A stretch of DNA of 25,952 nucleotides, taken from positions 1 through 25,952 of the IMG/VR virus record IMGVR_UViG_3300022933_000021; one strand, given 5' to 3'. Of this stretch, positions 15,590 through 21,789 are shown in pieces. The DNA is from a virus. How positions within the stretch are numbered: the first letter of the stretch is position 1; each line of letters starts with the position of its first letter. The notes under the pieces are model-generated. The model was not told the origin of the DNA. It worked only from the letters and a program-made list of their open reading frames with translations, and did not search any database. Made by a program: the position numbers and the translations under genes.

Positions 15590-15980
15590 TATTAAAGCGG
15601 TTTTTGATGCAGTGTGTTACCGCTATATAAACAAAAATGACCACTCAGTAATGAGCATAAACTAGAACACAAACTAAACCCATGCGCTAACCCACCCCTG
15701 TTATCATGGTGAGAGGAGCTGTATCAGGTATGGTACAGATCTATACGATACTACTAAGGGATTATCATTGCAGTAAGTAATACACTGTATATATTTTAAA
15801 TATAACTTGATAATCGCGCCAAACCTTGGTATTATACTTACATATTACTTGATATAGATGTTTATATTAGTGAGTATATTCAATATAATTATAGAGAGCC
15901 TACGAAGTGCCGTAGTAGTATAAGAAAGTTTGATTGGTTTAAGCTGATTAATCTTATCACATACTCCTCTCTATAATGGG
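15590..15980 (+). ncRNA. Hairpin-rich noncoding region, candidate structured RNA (3' part)
   Basis: There is no credible gene in about 390 bases. Paired segments include AGCGGT/ACCGCT near 15596-15631, CTCA/TGAG near 15646, GATTATCA 15760-15767 with TGATAATC 15808-15815 (enclosing a CAGT/ACTG hairpin and an AT-rich palindrome, giving a three-way junction), and an 11-bp perfect repeat ATTATAGAGAG 15888-15898 with its complement 15967-15977, enclosing a CTACG/CGTAG hairpin. Such multi-branched pairing suggests a folded RNA. The transcript ends are unknown and no family is assigned. Confidence 0.35.
15807..15835 (+). promoter_or_regulatory. Possible rightward promoter
   Basis: TTGATA (15807-15812), a 17-base spacer and TATTAT (15830-15835), about 190 bases before the gene at 16028. 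Its -35 box coincides with one arm of the 8-bp inverted repeat, so this stretch could instead be purely RNA structure. Confidence 0.45.
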
Positions 15981-16027
15981 GTAGTTGTAACTAAAATTTG
16001 AATACAGTTGAATAAGAGGTAAATACA

Positions 16028-16426
16028 ATGAGTAATAGAAACTTTAAACGTGCGTTCCACAACCCTCTCGAACTGATAACTCAATGGTGGCCTGGTACTG
16101 ATATAAGCCATATACACTACGACCCTGATATGAAGTCTAGTGAGAGGGATTACTGGCGTGTAGGTCAATCAGGAGGGGATGGGACTATGGCATTCACTAT
16201 GCAGATGTTACAAGAAGTTTTACTACCATTGCTTAATAAAGAATCTTATTATAATCAAGTACCTGAAGAAGACATTAAAAGAGCAGTGGATATTGAATAT
16301 ACTATTGGGAATATATGGCACTCGACAGTGTACGGGATGATTTATTTAAAGTGTAGTAAAGACCATAAGTACCACGGACAAAAAGAAAGAGTAAGAATAC
16401 CTGTGAAATGTACGTTATTATATTAA
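16028..16426 (+). CDS. Phage protein of unknown function, 132 residues
   Basis: A 132-residue protein rich in Trp, His and Tyr (NPLELITQWWPGTDISHIHY; RDYWRVGQSGGDGTMAFTMQ). The middle region is helical and the C-terminus is basic. SD AAGAGG lies ahead of the ATG. No membrane segment or known motif is visible. It is the first protein gene after the tRNA/RNA region and is followed by a consensus promoter eight bases after its stop. Confidence 0.6.
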   Translation: MSNRNFKRAFHNPLELITQWWPGTDISHIHYDPDMKSSERDYWRVGQSGGDGTMAFTMQMLQEVLLPLLNKESYYNQVPEEDIKRAVDIEYTIGNIWHSTVYGMIYLKCSKDHKYHGQKERVRIPVKCTLLY

Positions 16427-16433
16427 TCAACCA

Positions 16434-16462
16434 TTGACACACACCAGACATCAGTGTATAGT
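16434..16462 (+). promoter_or_regulatory. Sigma70-like promoter reading into the cassette array
   Basis: TTGACA (16434-16439), a 17-base spacer and TATAGT (16457-16462), 28 bases before the gene at 16491. It is the nearest strong promoter upstream of the attC-bounded cassettes and could supply their transcription, as Pc does in integrons. Confidence 0.75.
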
Positions 16463-16490
16463 GGCTGTACATTAACTAGAGAGATATAAT

Positions 16491-16712
16491 ATGACTACAC
16501 AAGTTACAGTAAGTATAAACCAAAATATATGGTGGGATAATCACCAAGCATTAGTAGATGCTAAAGATAATGTATTAGATCTACTGGAAATGATAGACTG
16601 TCATAGTCCATCAAAAATAGATAAGTGTATGCGAGATGTATATGAGAAAGAGATACGAACATTAAATAGCTTATTAGAGTATTCAAGTAATAACGGTGGT
16701 GTTCCTTTTTAG
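16491..16712 (+). CDS. Small protein, unknown, 73 residues
   Basis: A 73-residue protein with a central helical region (ALVDAKDNVLDLLEMIDC) and a second helix (CMRDVYEKEIRTLNSLLEY), likely an alpha-helical hairpin. SD AGAGAT lies before the ATG and a strong promoter is just upstream. No family recognised. It is the last intact gene before the cassette array. Confidence 0.6.
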   Translation: MTTQVTVSINQNIWWDNHQALVDAKDNVLDLLEMIDCHSPSKIDKCMRDVYEKEIRTLNSLLEYSSNNGGVPF

Positions 16713-16723
16713 GAGGGTATAAT

Positions 16724-16786
16724 ATGCTACAACAATTAAATGATACAATAGGCTCACATAAAGTGTTTGATTATGTTAAGGTGTAG
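16724..16786 (+). CDS. 20-codon reading frame with very strong SD, possibly a truncated gene
   Basis: MLQQLNDTIGSHKVFDYVKV then stop. The SD (AGGAGGGT) is among the strongest in the window and properly spaced, yet the frame is only 20 codons and ends exactly where the first attC-like repeat begins (16787). It may be a leader peptide, or the stub of a phage gene cut by the arrival of the cassette array. Which one cannot be told without a relative lacking the array. Confidence 0.35.
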   Translation: MLQQLNDTIGSHKVFDYVKV

Positions 16787-16823
16787 GATAACCACAACCT
16801 TCGATTTGAAAGCGGTTGTTATG
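16787..16823 (+). repeat. Short attC-like hairpin at the left edge of the cassette array
   Basis: GATAAC (16787-16792) and GTTATG (16818-16823) are R''-like and R'-like boxes, with AACC/GGTT and TTC/GAA arms between them separated by an unpaired AGC. At 37 bases it is shorter than known attC sites, so it may be a reduced attC, a target site, or an unrelated hairpin. Its GTTATG is the left boundary of the first cassette if the array is real. Confidence 0.4.
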
Positions 16824-16847
16824 ATCTATTAATTAAGGAGAATATGT

Positions 16848-17036
16848 ATGTTTGATTCACTAAAAAGTTTAACTAAGGCAACGATAGGTGTAGCGATTGA
16901 GACACCGTTAGCTGTAGCTGCTGATTTTGTCACACTAGGTGGCTCTATAACAGAAAGGGATGAGCCTTACACTACTACAGCAATCAAGAAAGTAGTAAAA
17001 AACGTAAGCGATTCTACTGAAAGCGATGAATCATAA
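16848..17036 (+). CDS. Cassette 1 protein, 62 residues, phage-type small protein
   Basis: A 62-residue protein: an amphipathic N-terminus (MFDSLKSLTKATIGVAIETP), a small-residue hydrophobic stretch (LAVAADFVTLGG), then a polar Ser/Asp-rich tail. It resembles a group of unnamed small proteins common in proteobacterial phages and plasmids ('..AVAADVVTLGG..'); that is recollection, not a search. SD AAGGAG is seven bases before the ATG. The TAA stop lies inside the R'' box of the attC site at 17032, the arrangement seen in integron cassettes. Confidence 0.65.
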   Translation: MFDSLKSLTKATIGVAIETPLAVAADFVTLGGSITERDEPYTTTAIKKVVKNVSDSTESDES

Positions 17037-17089
17037 CCCTTTAAATAACGGGCGCAGCTTTTCGCGTCCCTGTTTATTTTGTTGTTATG
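17032..17089 (+). repeat. attC-like recombination site A
   Basis: R''-type box CATAAC (17032-17037) and R'-type box GTTATG (17084-17089). Between them AAATAA/TTATTT outer arms and GGG-CGC pairing with GCG-CCC form an imperfect hairpin in which T17067 is unpaired on one side only. This box order and one-sided unpaired bases are what integron integrases recognise in folded attC strands. Length is 58 bases. It separates cassette 1 from the methyltransferase cassette. Confidence 0.75.
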
Positions 17090-17115
17090 TTGCACTTACA
17101 CAAGAGGAAAGATTA

Positions 17116-17841
17116 ATGCACTACGATGAACAAAGAGAAAAAGAATTATTAAAGCCTTGGTTGATGCAAGGCGATTGCCTTGAGAAGATGAAAGAAATTC
17201 CAAGCGGTAGCGTTGATATGATATTAACTGACCCGCCTTATGAGCTATCAAAAAGCAAAGGTGGTGGCATGATGGGTAAAGGTGGGTGAAAGTTCATGCA
17301 AGAAGTTAAAGAGCAAGGAATGATTGACGGCATAGAAACAGGATCATTTTTAAATGCTTGTTTATCATTGTTTGATCATAAACAAGCATTTTGTGCAGTG
17401 GTTACTTGTTCAACAAAGCAAATTATTGAATATATAACATGGGCTGAAAATAACGGCTTTCAATATGGCGTAGGTGTTTGGCACAAATCAAACCCAGTGC
17501 CACTATGTAACTTCAAGTATCTAAATGATGTGGAGTATTGGATTTATATAAAAGGAAATAAATCTAAAATACTTGGCGACTACCATAGTAAAAGCATGGT
17601 TTATAAGTCACAAATAAACAAGAAAGATAAAAAACTATACGGTCACGCCACTTGTAAGCCTGTCGAGTTAATGGAGAAATTCATAATAAACCATTCAACA
17701 GAACAGCAGATTATTGTTGATCCATTTATGGGGAGCGGGACAACTGGTGTAGCATGTAAAAACCTACACCGTAGCTTTATTGGGATTGAGTTAGACGAAG
17801 AATATTTTAAGATTGCACAGGATCGGATAAGTGCAACATAA
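17116..17841 (+). pseudogene. DNA methyltransferase interrupted by one in-frame TGA
   Basis: A site-specific DNA methyltransferase (N6-adenine or N4-cytosine, beta-type order). The catalytic DPPY motif is at residues 39-42 and the AdoMet-binding motif DPFMGSGT at 202-209, with NxxxPVEL-like helper sequence (GHATCKPVELMEKF) between. Codon 58 (17287-17289) is TGA, where the context GKGG-stop-KFMQEV suggests an original TGG (Trp). No base is gained or lost, and the frame continues to TAA at 17839. The start at 17116 has SD AGAGGAAAG. The stop lies in the next R'' box. It is probably inactive unless read through; other genes here use TGA as stop, so recoding is unlikely. Methyltransferases are common integron cargo. 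Confidence 0.8.
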
Positions 17842-17912
17842 TCTATCAATTAGCGGCTGGCGTTATCTAGTCCGAACGAAGCGCAGCGCAGTGACTATAT
17901 TGCGTTGTTATA
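17837..17912 (+). repeat. attC-like recombination site B
   Basis: R''-type CATAAT (17837-17842) and R'-type GTTATA (17907-17912). Between them CAATTAG (about 17848-17854) pairs with CTATATTG through unpaired bases, and inner GCG-TT/AACG and CTG/CAG segments give a longer, branched middle. The segment AATTAGCGGCTG is shared with site D at 23.9 kb. Length about 76 bases. It separates the methyltransferase from the 68-residue gene. Confidence 0.65.
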
Positions 17913-17929
17913 ATTTTTGAGGATTTGAA

Positions 17930-18136
17930 ATGGATACGAAGATTAAAACTTTATTAATTGCAGCGTTAAATGTAGCGGATGGGAGATATGGCGATGTTGA
18001 TACAGAGGATGGTAGTTTTGCAACAACTTCTGTTGAAAATATGATTGCGCTGGAAGAGGCGTTTTGTGATGCGTTTAATACTAATTCTGACGATGTTATT
18101 GCAAGCGAGATAATGCCGAAGATAGCGGAGTTATAA
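17930..18136 (+). CDS. Cassette 3 protein, 68 residues, acidic, unknown
   Basis: A 68-residue acidic protein (MDTKIKTLLIAALNVADGRY...) with two helical segments around a Ser/Thr/Asp-rich turn. No motif recognised. SD GAGGAT is about eight bases before the ATG, which lies 18 bases after the R' box of site B. The TAA stop lies inside the R'' box of site C. Size, spacing and lack of recognisable function are typical for integron cassette genes. Confidence 0.65.
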   Translation: MDTKIKTLLIAALNVADGRYGDVDTEDGSFATTSVENMIALEEAFCDAFNTNSDDVIASEIMPKIAEL

Positions 18137-18196
18137 CCCATACATAAATTGAGAATGGAGCGAAGCGGAATGAGTCAAATTGATGATGTTGTTATG
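18132..18196 (+). repeat. attC-like recombination site C
   Basis: R''-type TATAAC (18132-18137) and R'-type GTTATG (18191-18196). AATTGA (18147-18152) pairs with TCAAATT (18175-18181) with one unpaired A. The purine-rich centre (GAATGGAGCGAAGCGGAATG) does not pair and would be a large terminal loop. Length 65 bases. The ATG at 18194 of the DUF551 gene is the last three bases of the R' box. Confidence 0.6.
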
Positions 18197-18388
18197 TGTG
18201 AATGGGTCGATGTTAATGAACAATTACCAAAGGACGCTGAACCCGTAATAGTACAAGGCGGTTGCGGCCACTACAGTCACAAATATAAGCAGTGGTTTAC
18301 AAATATGGAACGTGACAACTTCGGCGAGTATCGGGCTATCCAGTGGGAAGTCACCCACTGGATGCCTATCCCGAAATTAAACACATAA
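18194..18388 (+). CDS. DUF551 family protein (cassette 4)
   Basis: A 64-residue protein starting MCEWVDVNEQLPKDAEPVIV and ending WEVTHWMPIPKLNT. The 'W..v.e.LP....' opening and 'VTHWMP.P' ending are the hallmark of DUF551, a small family common in phages and also found on mobile cassettes; its function is not known. The start at 18194 is preferred to an in-frame ATG at 18149 because the family begins near here and the upstream codons would lie inside the attC site. The stop TAA sits in another R''-like CATAAC (18384-18389). Confidence 0.7.
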   Translation: MCEWVDVNEQLPKDAEPVIVQGGCGHYSHKYKQWFTNMERDNFGEYRAIQWEVTHWMPIPKLNT

Positions 18389-18445
18389 CACTACAAAACA
18401 AAGGAATCCCTGTTATCAGTAAATATCGTGATAACGAGGATTCCT
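18384..18445 (+). other. R''-like box followed by a strong hairpin, right end of array
   Basis: CATAAC (18384-18389) looks like the opening R'' box of a fourth attC, but no matching GTTATG-type box follows. Instead AGGAATCC (18402-18409) pairs with 18438-18445 and GTTATCA (18412-18418) pairs with 18429-18435 across one mismatch, making a long stem with a 10-base loop. The rightward side lacks a T tract; leftward it is followed by TTTGTTTT. It may be a terminator remnant, a decayed attC, or a foreign hairpin. Confidence 0.5.
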
Positions 18446-18476
18446 GTATATCAAAAAATTAAGAAGTACATATAAT

Positions 18477-18608
18477 ATGAAAAATACATGCTTTATTAAA
18501 CATTCTGAAGGTTTCTTCTTTAAGGTGTACGGATATGGTCTATGTGTTAATAATAGAGATACAACTAAGCCATTATTCAGTATTAGAAATGGGGAGTTCA
18601 ATTGTTGA
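18477..18608 (+). CDS. Small phage protein, 43 residues, unknown
   Basis: MKNTCFIKHSEGFFFKVYGYGLCV... ending FSIRNGEFNC. The alternation of aromatic and small residues and the 'VYGYGLCV.NR......FS.RNG' pattern resembles small beta-rich proteins found in many phage early regions. The SD is weak (AAGAAG). It lies after the array and 39 bases before the next gene. Function unknown. Confidence 0.5.
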   Translation: MKNTCFIKHSEGFFFKVYGYGLCVNNRDTTKPLFSIRNGEFNC

Positions 18609-18647
18609 AGCCTAGTAAGTATATAAAGTAAGAGGGGTAAATATACA

Positions 18648-18947
18648 ATGAAATTGAAAGATAACACAGAAGCTGAATTTGGAGATATAATACGTTGGAA
18701 TTGTTGGGATAATGATGACTTCGTTACGTGGAATATGACAGGGATGTACACTAGGCAAGGTGTTATATATTTAGGAGGAGGGATTGACTTCGGCTTAGGT
18801 ATAGGGCAGATATTGGAAGTGGAAGAAGTTATAGAGGAATCAGAGAATAATGACCCTGATGATTGTGGAATAGTTAAAGTGGGTGTTGCGACAGACTTGG
18901 TTAGATATATTAATAAATATGAGATGAAAAAGGAGAGTGAAGATTAA
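18648..18947 (+). CDS. Small acidic phage protein, 99 residues, unknown
   Basis: A 99-residue protein with a beta-rich, Trp/Gly-containing front half (EFGDIIRWNCWDNDDFVTWN; GVIYLGGGIDFGLGIGQILE) and an acidic C-terminus. SD AGAGGGG lies upstream of the ATG. It overlaps nrdA by 11 bases, and the SD of nrdA lies within its last codons, so nrdA translation is probably coupled to it. No family recognised. Confidence 0.55.
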   Translation: MKLKDNTEAEFGDIIRWNCWDNDDFVTWNMTGMYTRQGVIYLGGGIDFGLGIGQILEVEEVIEESENNDPDDCGIVKVGVATDLVRYINKYEMKKESED

Positions 18948-21771
18948 AAATAGAGTAGAAGATTATTTAGGTATTACTATAGATTATAACAGAGATGCTT
19001 TGTTAAAAGAAAAAGCTAAGAAGATGTTAACAACAAAGGGTTTTTATAAGAGGTCAAATGAAGACAGCCCTCAGCAAACTTTAGCAAGAGGGTCTACATG
19101 TTATTCCTTTGGAGATTATGAGTTTGCACAGAGGATTTATGAGTATTCATCAAAAGGTTATTTTACATTTGCATCTCCTGTATTGTCTACAGCTATGGAA
19201 GTGGATTGGCCTACTTTCAATAAAGATGAGTTTGAAGTTGCAGGAGATTGGCTGGAAGAGAATGTAACGCCAGAGGGATTACCAATTAGTTGTTTCTTAT
19301 CTCATATCCCAGATAATAAAGTGGGACTTGTAGAAGGCCGTAAGGAGACAGCATGGCTTAGTATGATGGGAGGTGGTATTGGTATAGGAATGAATAATAG
19401 AAGCCCTGATGAGAAGTCTACAGGGGTTATGGCACACCTAAGAGGTTATGATGCAGATGCCCTAGCATATAAACAAACTTCTAGCCGACGAGGAAGCATT
19501 GCAGCGTACTTAGATATAGACCACCCTGAGATTAAGAATTTTATTAGTTGTCGTAACCCTGTAGGCGGGGATTCTAATAAAAAATGTTTTAACTTGAATA
19601 ATGCTGTATGTATCACTGACTCTTTTATGGAGAAAGTTATAAAAGGTGAGAAGTATGAGCTTGTAGATCCTAAACATGGTGCAACTGGTACTTTTCTTGA
19701 TGCTAGAGAAGTCATGGAAGATATAAACCAGCAACGTTATGAAACTGGTGAACCTTATATAATGTTTAAAGATACGGTTAATAGGGGTATCCCTAAATGG
19801 ATTACTAAACCTACTTACCATGTATCGCAGAGTAATTTGTGTGTCGCACCTGATACTTTTATACTCACGGATAAAGGACATATCCAAATAGGTGACTTAG
19901 AAAATGAAACCGTTAATGTGTGGAATGGGGAGCAGTTCTCAGAGACTACGGTAATTAAAACATCTGAAAGTAGCAGTCTATTTAGGGTAGGTTTAAACTC
20001 TGGTCAAGAGTTGGATTGTACAGAATATCATAAGTTTTATGTACAAGAAGACTACGGGAAAGACCCTGTAATGAAATCTTACAACGAGCTAAAAATAGGG
20101 GATAAATTAATTAAATCTAAATTCCCTGTAATACAAGGAGATAAATTTTTAACTAACGCCTACCAGAATGGTTTTTATACTGGAGATGGTTGTGAAGTAA
20201 AAGGGAAATCCCGTGTGTACTTCTATGGAGAGAAGAAGGAACTAGAGGCTTGGTTTGATTTAGAACAAAGAGTAGACCAACCTCAGTACGACAGGGTTTA
20301 TGGCAATTGTTCTGGACTAATGCCTAAATTCTTTGTACCCTCCAGTGAGTATAGTGTAGACATAAGACTTACATGGTTGGCTGGATTACTAGACGCTGAT
20401 GGTACTGTAGCTAGGAATGGAGATAATGAATCACTACAACTGGCATCTATAAATAAAGACTTCCTGCTAGAAGTCCAACTTATGTTACAAACACTGGGTG
20501 TTAATTCTAAAGTATGTTTTGCCCGTAAAGAAGGTAAGTATTTACTGCCAGCTAATGATGGCACTGGAGGACTTAAAGAATATAATTGCTCTGAAACTAA
20601 TAGATTATTAATAAGCTCTACAGGCCTTTATCAGTTAACTTCACTAGGTTTAGACTGTGTTAGGTTAAAATGGGAGAATAAAAAGCCACAAAGATGTGCA
20701 GAGCAATTTTCTAAAGTGATATTTTTACAGGATTTAGAAACAAAATCTTCTACATACTGCTTTAAAGAAGAACTTAGAGGTATGGGTATTTTTAACGGTA
20801 TCCTTACAGGTCAGTGTTCAGAGATAACACTAATGACATCTGAGAAAAGAACTGCTGTATGTTGTTTATCTAGTCTTAACTTAGATAAATATGACGAATG
20901 GAAAGATACAACTATAGTAGAAGATTTAGTCAGATTATTAGATAATGTATTAGAATATTTTATACGTCTAGCACCAAAAGAATTATATAGAGCTGTACAT
21001 TCTGCTAGCCAAGAAAGAGCTATAGGGTTAGGCAACTTAGGCTTTCATTCATTCTTACAGAGAAAGAACATACCATTCGAGTCTGGTGGTTTTAATAGTG
21101 CATCGCAGTGGGCGCATATATTAACGTCTACCATACAAGAAAGAGCTATTGCATCTTCTAAAGTATTAGCTGAAGAACGGGGAGAGCCAGAAGATTGTAT
21201 TGGTTCTGGAATGAGGAATAGCCACCTTACAGCAACAGCCCCAAATGCTTCAAGTAGTGATTTCGTTGGTGTCAGTCCTAGTATAGAGCCTTGGAGTTCT
21301 AATGCTATAAATACTGAAGGTAGGGCTGGAAGTTACCTCATTAAGAATCCACATTTAGAAGATGTATTAGAGAAGTTAGGATTAAATACAGATGAGATGT
21401 GGGATAGTATTATAAAGAATAATGGCTCTGTACAACACAGAGATGACTTATCAGGTGAGATTAAAAAAGTATATAAAACTGCATCTGAGATAGATCCAAT
21501 GTGGGTGGTAGAGTTAGCAGCTTTAAGGCAACCTAATATTTGCCAAGCACAATCATTAAATATTTTTGTTACAGCTAATATTACAAAAGAAAAGATGATG
21601 GATGTAGTAATTGCTGCTTGGAAAAAAGGTGTAAAGACGTTATACTATTGTAGAGCTGAACAAGCATCTAAGACAAACATAGGTAAAGGAGATAAAGCAC
21701 CATTAAACTCAATACCTGTAGAAAGTACATTCAAGGTGGACATAGAAGAGTGTCTTTCCTGTCATGGTTAA
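18937..21771 (+). CDS. nrdA: Ribonucleoside-diphosphate reductase alpha subunit (class Ia) with intein
   Basis: The 944-residue precursor contains a 325-residue intein (302-626); the spliced enzyme would be 619 residues. It reduces ribonucleoside diphosphates to deoxy forms together with NrdB. Visible active-site parts are Cys119 (PISCF, redox partner), Asn300-Leu301 then Cys627-Ser-Glu629 (NLCSE after splicing, the thiyl Cys motif), Cys642/643 (second redox Cys), the YYCR radical-transfer tyrosines near residue 905, and the C-terminal CLSC pair (939, 942). There is no N-terminal ATP cone, so allosteric control is reduced, as in other short phage enzymes. Start: GTG at 18937 is only one base from AGGAG; an in-frame ATT two codons later has ideal spacing, so the true start is uncertain. 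Confidence 0.93.
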   Translation: MKIKNRVEDYLGITIDYNRDALLKEKAKKMLTTKGFYKRSNEDSPQQTLARGSTCYSFGDYEFAQRIYEYSSKGYFTFASPVLSTAMEVDWPTFNKDEFEVAGDWLEENVTPEGLPISCFLSHIPDNKVGLVEGRKETAWLSMMGGGIGIGMNNRSPDEKSTGVMAHLRGYDADALAYKQTSSRRGSIAAYLDIDHPEIKNFISCRNPVGGDSNKKCFNLNNAVCITDSFMEKVIKGEKYELVDPKHGATGTFLDAREVMEDINQQRYETGEPYIMFKDTVNRGIPKWITKPTYHVSQSNLCVAPDTFILTDKGHIQIGDLENETVNVWNGEQFSETTVIKTSESSSLFRVGLNSGQELDCTEYHKFYVQEDYGKDPVMKSYNELKIGDKLIKSKFPVIQGDKFLTNAYQNGFYTGDGCEVKGKSRVYFYGEKKELEAWFDLEQRVDQPQYDRVYGNCSGLMPKFFVPSSEYSVDIRLTWLAGLLDADGTVARNGDNESLQLASINKDFLLEVQLMLQTLGVNSKVCFARKEGKYLLPANDGTGGLKEYNCSETNRLLISSTGLYQLTSLGLDCVRLKWENKKPQRCAEQFSKVIFLQDLETKSSTYCFKEELRGMGIFNGILTGQCSEITLMTSEKRTAVCCLSSLNLDKYDEWKDTTIVEDLVRLLDNVLEYFIRLAPKELYRAVHSASQERAIGLGNLGFHSFLQRKNIPFESGGFNSASQWAHILTSTIQERAIASSKVLAEERGEPEDCIGSGMRNSHLTATAPNASSSDFVGVSPSIEPWSSNAINTEGRAGSYLIKNPHLEDVLEKLGLNTDEMWDSIIKNNGSVQHRDDLSGEIKKVYKTASEIDPMWVVELAALRQPNICQAQSLNIFVTANITKEKMMDVVIAAWKKGVKTLYYCRAEQASKTNIGKGDKAPLNSIPVESTFKVDIEECLSCHG
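19840..20814 (+). mobile_element. Intein with LAGLIDADG homing endonuclease inside nrdA
   Basis: It starts at Cys302 (CVAPDTFILTDKG, splicing block A). Block B is LDCTEYH (Thr362, His365). The endonuclease motifs are NGFYTGDG (411-418) and LAGLLDADG (481-489). The C-terminal block is IFNGILTGQ directly before Cys627. The last two residues are Gly-Gln rather than the usual His-Asn; Gln-ending inteins have been described, including one in a viral ribonucleotide reductase (Chilo iridescent virus). The insertion point is immediately before the catalytic cysteine of the NLCSE motif, a highly conserved site typical for homing. Both endonuclease motifs keep their acidic residues, so it may still be active. 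Confidence 0.92.
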
Positions 21772-21789
21772 TAAAATAAAAGGATAGTA

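Noticed and set aside
15971-16168. Leftward 65-residue frame
   Set aside because: It overlaps the start of the better-supported rightward gene at 16028 and has no SD.
17287-17289. TGA recoded as Trp in this phage
   Set aside because: Other genes here, such as nrdB, end with TGA followed by noncoding sequence, so TGA works as a stop.
18402-18445. Hairpin read as the fourth attC
   Set aside because: The stem is nearly uninterrupted and lacks one-sided unpaired bases and an R' box, unlike sites A to E.
19446-20564. Leftward open frames inside nrdA and its intein
   Set aside because: They are antisense to a gene with clear catalytic and splicing motifs.
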